Below are positions 1 to 5,158 of a DNA stretch of 6,760 nucleotides, in pieces; the first letter of the stretch is position 1, and each line of letters begins with the position of its first letter. Under the pieces are notes generated by a model. The model searched no databases and was not told the origin of the DNA. It saw nothing but the letters and a program-made list of their open reading frames with translations. Both the position numbers and the translations under genes were made by a program. The DNA lies in the NCBI GenBank assembly GCA_002390485.1, contig DGPO01000028.1, positions 1 through 6,760 of the forward strand. Direction: 5' to 3'. Source of the stretch: Halieaceae bacterium UBA4438 (lineage in GTDB: Bacteria; Pseudomonadota; Gammaproteobacteria; Pseudomonadales; Halieaceae).

Positions 1-1599
1 TGGGGCTTTAACTTTAAGCGAACCATCCGAAGGAATAATGAGGTGACCTTTTGGGCCCCGATTTCTCGACAGTACAGCCTTTCACGATTGGCCGACGCCG
101 GACGCATCGCAAATATCAAAGCACCCGCGCAACGCAATTTAAAAGTCACGCCCTACGGTCTCGCCAAAGAGCGCAGCGGTAATCAGATTGAGCGGCTCCG
201 TGATCAAGAGTTAGGTTTTGACGTGAAGTACAGTGTGACGCCGAGCCTTACGCTGGACATGACGTATAACACTGACTTTGCGCAGGTGGAAGTCGACGAA
301 TTCCAAATTAACCTTGATCGGTTTAGTTTGTTTTTGCCTGAGCAGCGACCGTTCTTTTTGGAGAACGCAGGACAATTTAGCGTTGGAGTGTCACGCGAGG
401 TCGAGCTCTTTTTCAGTCGGCGGATCGGTATTGCAAATGATGGCAGTCAGATCCCTATTAAGGCGGGGGCTCGCCTCTCAGGCAAAGTGGGTGAGGCCAC
501 GAATGTGGGGTTCTTGCACATGCAAGCCGATGGAGTGGCGGGCGTCGTCCCGCAAACGGACTTTACGGTTGCGCGGGTAAGCCAAGAATTTGAGAACCGG
601 TCCAGTTTGGGGCTCCTACTGATCAACAAGGAGGAGAGTGGTTCGCTGGATGGTGGCGCTGACCACTACAACCGGACCTACGCACTCGATGGACGGTTGG
701 GTTTGGGCGATGACGGTTTGGTCTCGGGGTTTTATGCGAAGACAGAGACACCGGGACTCAATGGCGACGATACGGCTTTTCAGCTCTCCGCAGCAGCTGA
801 CACTGAGGAATGGTCATACTCTGCCAGCGTTATGCAGGTCGGTGAGAATTTCAACCCAGAGGTTGGATTTTTGCGCCGAACTGATTTTAAGCGGGTAGGC
901 CTTTTTGCATTGAAGCGGTGGCGCGATCCTGCCTGGGAGAATTTACTTGAGTTGAGACCCCATATTTCATATCGGGGATGGTGGGGCGGTGAGGACGACC
1001 TCCACGAGACAGGATTTTTTCACATTGATAATCACTGGGAGTGGAAGTCGGGCTTTGAAATTCATACCGGTGTGAACCTGTTGCACGAGGGGGTACGTGA
1101 GGCGTTTGAACTGGCTCCTGGACAGGTGGTAGAGGCCGGTGAGTACGATGATGAGGAGTTGCAACTGGTATTAATGACGGACGACAGTCAGCCACTGTCA
1201 TTTAATATGACGGCAAAGGTCGGTGGTTTTTTTGGCGGTGATCGGACGCAGCTGACGCCCAGCCTTCGCTATCGTATCGGTGAAACATTCAACGCCCAAC
1301 TTGGCTGGACCTACAACGAAATTAAGCGCCCAAATAATCCTGAGACGTTAGAAATTAATGTCGGCTCGCTTCGAATGACCTATTCATTTAACCCCAAGGT
1401 GTCGCTTCAAGCGCTTGTTCAATACAACGATGCGACCGAGGTTATGGCCTCAAACATTCGATTTGCGTGGCTGACGTCTGCCGATGCGGGTCTATACCTG
1501 GTCTACAACGAAACCCGTGACGACGATGTCGGTATGTTCACGGAGAAGCGACGTGAGTGGATTCTCAAGTTTTCCCACACCTTCGATCTGTTTAACTAG
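1..1599 (+). CDS. DUF5916 outer-membrane beta-barrel protein, 3' part (5' end outside window)
   Basis: The reading frame is open from base 1 (WGFNFKRTIRRNNE...) to TAG at 1597-1599, so 532 codons are visible and the true start lies upstream. The GTG at 43 is internal and should not be taken as the start. The segment at about residues 93-124, with QVEVDEFQINLDRF followed by LFLPEQRPFFLENAGQF, is the hallmark of DUF5916 proteins. The first visible residues match the linker that normally follows an N-terminal CBM9-like carbohydrate-binding domain in this family. That domain and the signal peptide would be in the missing part. The remainder alternates polar and aromatic residues in short strands, as in an outer-membrane barrel. 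It ends in FDLFN rather than with a terminal Phe. The family's substrate is unknown, so transport or surface binding is only an inference. No downstream plus-strand gene follows closely, so it ends its transcription unit. Confidence 0.88.
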   Translation, partial: WGFNFKRTIRRNNEVTFWAPISRQYSLSRLADAGRIANIKAPAQRNLKVTPYGLAKERSGNQIERLRDQELGFDVKYSVTPSLTLDMTYNTDFAQVEVDEFQINLDRFSLFLPEQRPFFLENAGQFSVGVSREVELFFSRRIGIANDGSQIPIKAGARLSGKVGEATNVGFLHMQADGVAGVVPQTDFTVARVSQEFENRSSLGLLLINKEESGSLDGGADHYNRTYALDGRLGLGDDGLVSGFYAKTETPGLNGDDTAFQLSAAADTEEWSYSASVMQVGENFNPEVGFLRRTDFKRVGLFALKRWRDPAWENLLELRPHISYRGWWGGEDDLHETGFFHIDNHWEWKSGFEIHTGVNLLHEGVREAFELAPGQVVEAGEYDDEELQLVLMTDDSQPLSFNMTAKVGGFFGGDRTQLTPSLRYRIGETFNAQLGWTYNEIKRPNNPETLEINVGSLRMTYSFNPKVSLQALVQYNDATEVMASNIRFAWLTSADAGLYLVYNETRDDDVGMFTEKRREWILKFSHTFDLFN

Positions 1600-1620
1600 T
1601 CGGGAGTAACTGTGGCTCAA

Positions 1621-1641
1621 AGCGCATAGCGCTAGCCGGCT
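1621..1641. repeat. Short inverted repeat after the DUF5916 gene
   Basis: AGCGC-ATA-GCGCT (1621-1633) is a perfect 5-bp hairpin with a 3-nt loop. It is followed directly by the palindrome AGCCGGCT (1634-1641). It lies 21 nt after the DUF5916 stop. There is no T-run on either side, so it is not a standard intrinsic terminator, although it may protect a 3' end. Its ATA loop between GCGC arms is reminiscent of the CCGATAGCGG hairpin that follows, but it is not the same motif. Confidence 0.5.
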
Positions 1642-1685
1642 CTTAGAGTGGCACCGATGGTCTCCCGATAGCGGGACACTCTGGG
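1642..1685. repeat. CCGATAGCGG hairpin element, copy 1
   Basis: The apical hairpin is TCCCG-ATAG-CGGGA (1663-1676), containing the shared core CCGATAGCGG (1665-1674). An outer stem pairs AGAGTG (1645-1650) with CACTCT (1677-1682). It extends by two G-T wobbles and one C-G pair to 1642/1685. The right arm is contiguous, while the left arm carries a 12-nt insertion (1651-1662) that can itself fold as ACC-gat-GGT. The element sits between the convergent ends of the DUF5916 and YciI genes. It could mark the end of either transcript, but no T-run follows. Confidence 0.6.
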
Positions 1686-1698
1686 CAGCCGATTCGAA

Positions 1699-1712
1699 CC
1701 TGACAAATCAGG
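1699..1712. repeat. Hairpin overlapping the YciI stop codon
   Basis: CCTGA (1699-1703), a 4-nt loop and TCAGG (1708-1712) form a perfect 5-bp stem that includes the minus-strand TGA stop at 1710-1708. No T-run follows on the minus strand, so a role as a terminator is doubtful. It may simply add to the structure at this convergent junction. Confidence 0.35.
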
Positions 1713-1986
1713 CTGGAAGTGTTTTTCGCCAGCGGCTGACCATTACTTTGTCAAACAAACCGGCCAGCGCGTAGGGGTCTTCGGCGCAAAAAGCGTGGGC
1801 GTCGTCATCGCTATTAAAGTCGATAATGAGTACTGATCCGACCATCTCATTGTCGCTGCTGAGCAGCGGGCCTGCGGCAAAAAGGCGATCACCTAAACCG
1901 TCAATGTAGGACAGATGGGCGTCGCGCGTATCAAGGCGAATTTGCAGGCTATTGGCCTTGTCTTGGCAATGAATGTGGTAAAGCAC
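1708..1986 (-). CDS. YciI family protein
   Basis: A 92-residue protein of the YciI-like fold (dimeric alpha-beta barrel, ferredoxin-like), a typical length for the family. It shows the family pattern in order: MLYHIHCQDK at the start; SLxxRLxTRxAHLSYI with the conserved His24; AAGPLL at 37-42; and the C-terminal DPYALAGLF (70-78). Members have a putative His/Asp active site and are related to muconolactone isomerase-like and EthD-like folds, but the substrate of most, including this one, is unknown. It is expected to be cytoplasmic. The start is GTG at 1986-1984: an ATG two bases upstream (1988-1986) is in another frame, while GTG gives the canonical MLYxIxCxD start and has AAAGGAG 5 nt upstream. 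It is divergent from the phosphotransferase gene, so a shared regulatory region is possible. Confidence 0.9.
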   Translation of the reverse strand: MLYHIHCQDKANSLQIRLDTRDAHLSYIDGLGDRLFAAGPLLSSDNEMVGSVLIIDFNSDDDAHAFCAEDPYALAGLFDKVMVSRWRKTLPA

Positions 1987-1991
1987 ATGAT

Positions 1992-1998
1992 CTCCTTT
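1992..1998 (-). promoter_or_regulatory. Shine-Dalgarno site of the YciI gene
   Basis: On the minus strand this reads AAAGGAG, followed by 5 nt and then GTG. It supports the GTG start of the YciI gene over the out-of-frame ATG only 3 nt away. Confidence 0.75.
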
Positions 1999-2110
1999 GA
2001 GCGCGGGTGGGCGGATGCGGTGAGTGGTGCGACTATAACCGTGTCGACGACTTAATTCTCTGGTTTGAAATAACGCCTATTGGTTAATTAGGTTTGGCAG
2101 TCGTCAAAAC

Positions 2111-2129
2111 CGTGAGTAGGATCGTGAGT
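2111..2129. repeat. Direct repeat CGTGAGT x2
   Basis: CGTGAGT occurs at 2111-2117 and again at 2123-2129, a spacing of 12 nt and so roughly one helical turn. It lies about 33-51 nt upstream of the phosphotransferase start. This position suits an operator, but two 7-mers could also be chance. Confidence 0.3.
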
Positions 2130-2161
2130 TGTTGTTTTCTTTTTAGTCGGACAAGTGGCCT

Positions 2162-3226
2162 ATGAACACTAACCAAAATGATAAAGAACGTACGGCTGAA
2201 GGCTATGATATTCCAGCGGTTGAGGCCTGGATCGCGGCAAACTCGGCGTACCTTACGCCGCCCTTTACCTGGGTCCGATTAGAGGGAGGGCACTCCAACC
2301 TTACCTATCGTCTTGAGGACAAAACCGGCAAGCAGGCAGTGATTCGTCGCCCTCCCACGGGGGAGTTGCTGCCCAAAGCACACGATATGAATCGAGAGTG
2401 GTCACTGATTGCAGGCCTTTCCCCCACAGGCTTCCCGGTACCGGAGCCCATCGGTTTTTGCGAGGATTTATCGGTGACCGGGGCCTTATTTTATGTAATG
2501 GGCTTTTCCCGAGGCCGTCCGTTGTTTAATAACGAAGACACCTTAGCGTGGGTGCCAGTCGATCAGCGGGCAACACTGGCCTACTCGTTCATTGACACCT
2601 TGGCCGATCTGCACGTGCTGGACCCTGATGCGGTAGGGCTTGGGTCACTGGGTAAAAAAGAGGATTACATTGGACGCCAAATTAAAGCGTGGTATCGCTC
2701 ATGGGAGTCGTCTATCGAGTTTGCCCAGCTTGACGATCCGCGTGCGCACGAGTTTAAAGCGTTCTTTCTGGCGAACCAGCCTGCGCAGGTGACAGCCAGC
2801 GTCGTTCACGGCGATTACTACCTACATAATTGTCTATTTTCTGAAGCATCAAAGGTCTCTGCCGTACTCGACTGGGAGTTGGCCACACTGGGTGATCCTT
2901 TGGCTGACCTGGGTTACACGCTGCGTGCATGGCCCGAGATTGATGATGATCCTTTTTTAGAGCCGACTGCACCAACGGCGGTATCGGGTCTCCCGCTGCG
3001 CGGCGAGTTAGCGCAACGCTACTCAGAGCGCACGGGTTTCCCGGTTGATTTGCTCGACTATTACGTGGGTTTCAATCATTGGAAGACCGCTGCGATATTG
3101 CATGGGGTTTATGCGCGGTATCAGGCGGGACAAAAGAGTAGTGAGGGTGTTGACCTTGAGGCCCTAAAAGACGGAATTCTTAAGGGGCTTGCCGGCGCTG
3201 AGCGTGCGATCTTGAGATTGCAGTAG
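2162..3226 (+). CDS. Phosphotransferase family protein (APH fold, ACAD10/11 kinase-domain type)
   Basis: A 354-residue cytoplasmic kinase-fold protein with no signal peptide, the normal length for a stand-alone member. Visible motifs are the glycine-rich loop EGGHSNLTYRL (41-51); VIRRPPTGELLPKAHDMNRE (60-79) with the AHxxxRE pattern of this subfamily; the catalytic loop VVHGDYYLHN (214-223) with Asp218 and Asn223; and the metal-binding DWELATLGDPLADLGY (237-252) with Asp237. The usual ATP-binding Lys seems to be replaced by Arg (62/63), which is common in this subfamily. Related proteins include the kinase domain of human ACAD10/11 and Pseudomonas LvaA, which phosphorylate 4-hydroxyacyl-CoAs before their breakdown. 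A similar substrate is plausible but inferred, and no acyl-CoA dehydrogenase or ligase gene is adjacent. Aminoglycoside resistance is unlikely. No clear Shine-Dalgarno precedes the ATG, but the protein start fits the family. Confidence 0.9.
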   Translation: MNTNQNDKERTAEGYDIPAVEAWIAANSAYLTPPFTWVRLEGGHSNLTYRLEDKTGKQAVIRRPPTGELLPKAHDMNREWSLIAGLSPTGFPVPEPIGFCEDLSVTGALFYVMGFSRGRPLFNNEDTLAWVPVDQRATLAYSFIDTLADLHVLDPDAVGLGSLGKKEDYIGRQIKAWYRSWESSIEFAQLDDPRAHEFKAFFLANQPAQVTASVVHGDYYLHNCLFSEASKVSAVLDWELATLGDPLADLGYTLRAWPEIDDDPFLEPTAPTAVSGLPLRGELAQRYSERTGFPVDLLDYYVGFNHWKTAAILHGVYARYQAGQKSSEGVDLEALKDGILKGLAGAERAILRLQ

Positions 3227-3230
3227 CGGC

Positions 3231-3461
3231 TCAGTTGACCTTTTTGAGAGAAAGCAATTTGCCTTGATCGGTATAGGTAATCTGAAATGTGCCTACAACA
3301 CCCTCGGAAGTAAAATGGGGTTGCAGCATCGACCACGGTAAATTAATCGTCTGACCATCGTGTGCCCTGACCTGCACCCGGGTCTTGTGACCTTGATAAA
3401 ATACGTGGGCTTCACGGTAACCCAGCGCGATCGAAAAGAGGGATTGCTTGTCCTGCATCAT
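3231..3461 (-). CDS. DUF2835 family protein
   Basis: A 76-residue protein that covers the whole DUF2835 domain. Family landmarks in order are FSIALGYREAHVFYQG (9-24); VQVRAHDGQTINLP (29-42), where the family has a basic 'VxV..GxxvqfP' segment; LQPHFTSEGVVGTFQI (46-61); and the closing LLSLKKV (69-75). The family is small, cytoplasmic and of unknown function. I know it mainly from gammaproteobacteria, which helps place the organism. ATG codons at 3461 and 3458 are adjacent, and neither has a strong Shine-Dalgarno (a weak GGCGG lies upstream of both). The gene ends 4 nt from the end of the phosphotransferase gene, in tail-to-tail orientation, so termination for the pair must occur inside the opposite gene or depend on a factor. 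Confidence 0.85.
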   Translation of the reverse strand: MMQDKQSLFSIALGYREAHVFYQGHKTRVQVRAHDGQTINLPWSMLQPHFTSEGVVGTFQITYTDQGKLLSLKKVN

Positions 3462-3620
3462 TTTACCGCCATGGATCAGACGCTAGATTTGCATAAATAA
3501 GTCGGAAATTCACCTTGGCGCAGCTGCCGATAGCGGCTCGCGGTGATTATTCAGGCGCATTGGCGCGAAGCGTTTAAACCTTTACCGTAATGACGTTATG
3601 GCAGCGGACGTGGGAGTACC
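3462..3620. promoter_or_regulatory. Divergent spacer between the DUF2835 gene and the unknown 95-aa gene
   Basis: This 159-base divergent spacer must contain the start signals for both neighbours. The plus-strand gene has GGGAG (3612-3616) 4 nt before its ATG. No convincing -35/-10 pair was found for either direction. The centre is occupied by the second CCGATAGCGG hairpin element. Confidence 0.4.
3510..3546. repeat. CCGATAGCGG hairpin element, copy 2
   Basis: The apical hairpin is GCCG-ATAG-CGGC (3526-3537), containing the core CCGATAGCGG (3527-3536). The right arm continues almost without a break as CGC (3539-3541) and GGTGA (3542-3546). These pair with GCG (3518-3520) and TCACC (3510-3514) on the left, with 3-nt and 5-nt bulges in the left arm. 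The asymmetry, with extra bases on the left only, is also seen in copy 1. The element lies in a divergent spacer, so it cannot be a terminator for both neighbours. It would fall in the 5' leader if the downstream gene is transcribed from further upstream. Confidence 0.55.
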
Positions 3621-3908
3621 ATGGACTTTTCTGAATTAGTGATGATGCAAATTAAGGGGCCGCTCGACGCACTCTGCACTGACCTTATGCAAGCAGGCGA
3701 GCTCGACCAATACCTCTTCTTCAACGGCGTTTCGGAAATGATTGGCGATGCGTCGGATGAGGGCGCCGTGATGATGGGCTGTATAGAACTGGGGCGTTGT
3801 GCATTTTTGGGGTTTCGTTTCACTGCAAGTGTAGAGATGCAGGTCACACAGATTCTCGATCGAGCCATTGAATTATCATCCATTATGAGCGCCGATAACC
3901 CGCATTAA
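3621..3908 (+). CDS. Hypothetical protein, 95 aa, family not recognised
   Basis: I do not recognise this family. The product is short and acidic, with no signal peptide or obvious membrane segment, and is probably cytoplasmic. The N-terminal part (MDFSELVMMQIKGPLDALC onward, to about residue 45) looks helical. The centre (about 48-66) is more hydrophobic with small residues and reads as strands (AVMMGCIELGRCAFLGFRF). A last helix carries TQILDRAIELSSIMS (76-90). There are two cysteines in the centre (54 and 60) and one at 19. The ATG is preceded by GGGAG at a 4-nt spacing. An antisense frame of equal length overlaps it, but that lacks a ribosome-binding site and has a shadow-like Ser/Pro/Arg composition. 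The gene stands alone and is bracketed by CCGATAGCGG elements. Confidence 0.7.
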   Translation: MDFSELVMMQIKGPLDALCTDLMQAGELDQYLFFNGVSEMIGDASDEGAVMMGCIELGRCAFLGFRFTASVEMQVTQILDRAIELSSIMSADNPH

Positions 3909-3915
3909 GAGCGGT

Positions 3916-3973
3916 GTCTGGTGTGTGCCTGCCTACCCGATAGCGGTTGGGCAAACAGGGGCAAATGCCAGAC
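3916..3973. repeat. CCGATAGCGG hairpin element, copy 3 (58-nt long stem-loop)
   Basis: The core CCGATAGCGG (3937-3946) tips a stem formed by 3930-3939 and 3944-3953. This has nine pairs (one of them T-G) and a single C-T mismatch. Outside it, TGCC (3926-3929) can pair with GGCA (3960-3963), and GTCTGG (3916-3921) pairs perfectly with CCAGAC (3968-3973). These two outer stems are separated by a symmetric 4-nt internal loop. It begins 7 nt after the stop of the unknown gene and lies between convergent genes. No T-run follows on either strand, so intrinsic termination is not supported. Confidence 0.6.
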
Positions 3974-4038
3974 TGCGGCGCACGATCTGCAGTGAGACTA
4001 TTGACACAAGGTCCCCCAGTTTGTTTCTCACGGTTTCA

Positions 4039-5139
4039 CTAAAACGACGTCGATACGCTAATGGATACATGCCGATCCAGAGCTGACTGCGGTCCGTTCA
4101 AGTCAAGCCAGGCAGGCTGTTTGTAGCGAAACTTCATGCGCCAGTCTTTACTCAAATTCAGGGCAACGTAAAGCGTGACGTCTAACTGTTCGCCCCCGAA
4201 CGCGTTGGGATCTACGACCGGCGCAGGATAGGGGAAGCCAGGAATCGGAACGGTGAGCGAGGTGTCGCCTCCGTCAATTTTTCCTCTCGAGATGTAGTCA
4301 GTTCGCATCCCCAACTTGATTGACTCTGAGGCGGGGAACTCGATCCAGCCGCCCAAAGCGTAGGTGTTTCCTAGGGAGTAGTCTCTGTCGTTGGTGCCTG
4401 TTCTGATACGAGCGTTTGCCTCCAGCCCCCACGTCGTGTTCGCCTCATACTTCTGATAGGACACGAGTAATGGAATGTCCCAAGTGCCCGAGCCAAGCTG
4501 CATGGTGTAAGGGAGCTGCTGATCGCCCGGTGCTCGGGGTGTATCACCTTCCTCATCAATCGAACCTGTGGGAATGCTGAGTCCAGAACCCACTCTAAGC
4601 ACGCTATTGACGGTTTGAAAAACCACCGAGTCTGCGAGTAACACCACGTCACCCACGCCGTTAGAGCTTATGTTGAACTCATCGTAACCAGGGATGATGG
4701 AAATGTGATCAGTGCTCTGATGGATCAGTGGCAGGTGTCCACGGAGCGTGACGGTGGACGACAGCTCATAAGCAAGTCGCAATGACTGAACTTCCTGTCT
4801 TATTTTGGTGGGTACGACCGGGTAGTTGAGTGTTGTTCGCGGCTCAGTTCCCGGCTGAAATAAAACGTCGTCGTAACTCGCCTTCGACTGGCCAATAAAA
4901 TATTGGTCAAACAGAGAGCTGTCATAGCCGAGCTCAAAATTCCAGCGTTTACTGGCAGATATGTTGTCCTCTGAGCGTACTACGCGAGTCTCAAATAGGT
5001 CCTCAATCGAAAGATCGAGCAGTTCGGTGGGTACTGTTTGCGCATAAGTGAAGGATGTTGATGTAAGAACTACGACAGAGATAATCGGTAACGCAAATCG
5101 TCGTCTGCCGTTCAGTCTCGATTCAGTATTATTTTTCAT
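4039..5139 (-). CDS. Outer-membrane beta-barrel protein of the transporter / MetA_phenol_deg-like type
   Basis: A 366-residue secreted protein. It has a Sec signal peptide (basic residues to 14, hydrophobic ALPIISVVVL core, likely cleavage after TYA at 33). The mature N-terminus carries the acidic motif ELLDLSIEDLFETRV (39-53), after which a barrel begins at about 66. The pattern SNGVGDVVLLAD (159-170), VGSGLSIPTGS (183-193), LGSGTWDIPLL (215-225) and late strands with alternating aromatics resembles the 'transporter' family PF13557 (putative phenol-degradation MetA pathway). It ends in VSTSF, with the terminal Phe that outer-membrane proteins show to the BAM machinery. ATG at 5139 has AAAGGA (5149-5154) 9 nt upstream. 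It follows the sensor kinase by 19 nt on the same strand, so the two are probably co-transcribed. The substrate is unknown, and a role as the kinase's outer-membrane partner or target is inference. Confidence 0.8.
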   Translation of the reverse strand: MKNNTESRLNGRRRFALPIISVVVLTSTSFTYAQTVPTELLDLSIEDLFETRVVRSEDNISASKRWNFELGYDSSLFDQYFIGQSKASYDDVLFQPGTEPRTTLNYPVVPTKIRQEVQSLRLAYELSSTVTLRGHLPLIHQSTDHISIIPGYDEFNISSNGVGDVVLLADSVVFQTVNSVLRVGSGLSIPTGSIDEEGDTPRAPGDQQLPYTMQLGSGTWDIPLLVSYQKYEANTTWGLEANARIRTGTNDRDYSLGNTYALGGWIEFPASESIKLGMRTDYISRGKIDGGDTSLTVPIPGFPYPAPVVDPNAFGGEQLDVTLYVALNLSKDWRMKFRYKQPAWLDLNGPQSALDRHVSISVSTSF

Positions 5140-5158
5140 GGTGAACGTTCCTTTCAGG

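Larger units (their letters stand above)
1987..2161. promoter_or_regulatory. Divergent spacer between the YciI and phosphotransferase genes
   Basis: These 175 bases must hold the promoters of both flanking genes. I see only weak candidates. On the plus strand, TTGAAA (2065-2070) precedes an AT-rich stretch around 2085-2090. On the minus strand, TATAGT (complement of 2032-2037) lies about 50 nt before the YciI start but has no good -35 box. No intrinsic terminator or riboswitch-like structure is evident. Confidence 0.4.

Noticed and set aside
43..45. GTG as the start of the DUF5916 gene
   Set aside because: The frame is open through base 1, and the residues before the GTG match the family, so the gene continues beyond the left edge.
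887..1201. Minus-strand frame inside the DUF5916 gene
   Set aside because: It is fully antisense to a strong family match, has no recognisable domain, and is rich in Pro, His, Arg and Thr as shadow frames are.
1690..1705. GGTTCGAATC on the minus strand, resembling a tRNA T-loop
   Set aside because: The flanking bases do not form the 5-bp T-stem, and no anticodon arm, D arm or acceptor stem can be placed around it.
3573..3601. Possible promoter (TTTAAA and TTATGG, 17-nt spacing) before the unknown gene
   Set aside because: The -10 match is poor, and such pairs are frequent in AT-richer spacers.
3596..3883. Antisense 95-codon frame opposite the unknown plus-strand gene
   Set aside because: It has no ribosome-binding site and its product is Ser/Pro/Arg-rich like a shadow frame. 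The plus-strand frame has a Shine-Dalgarno and a plausible globular composition.
3916..3973. Integron attC site (GTTGGGC at 3946-3952 fits GTTRRRY)
   Set aside because: The opposite arm lacks the complementary RYYYAAC core, copies 1 and 2 of the element lack GTTRRRY, and no integrase is present.
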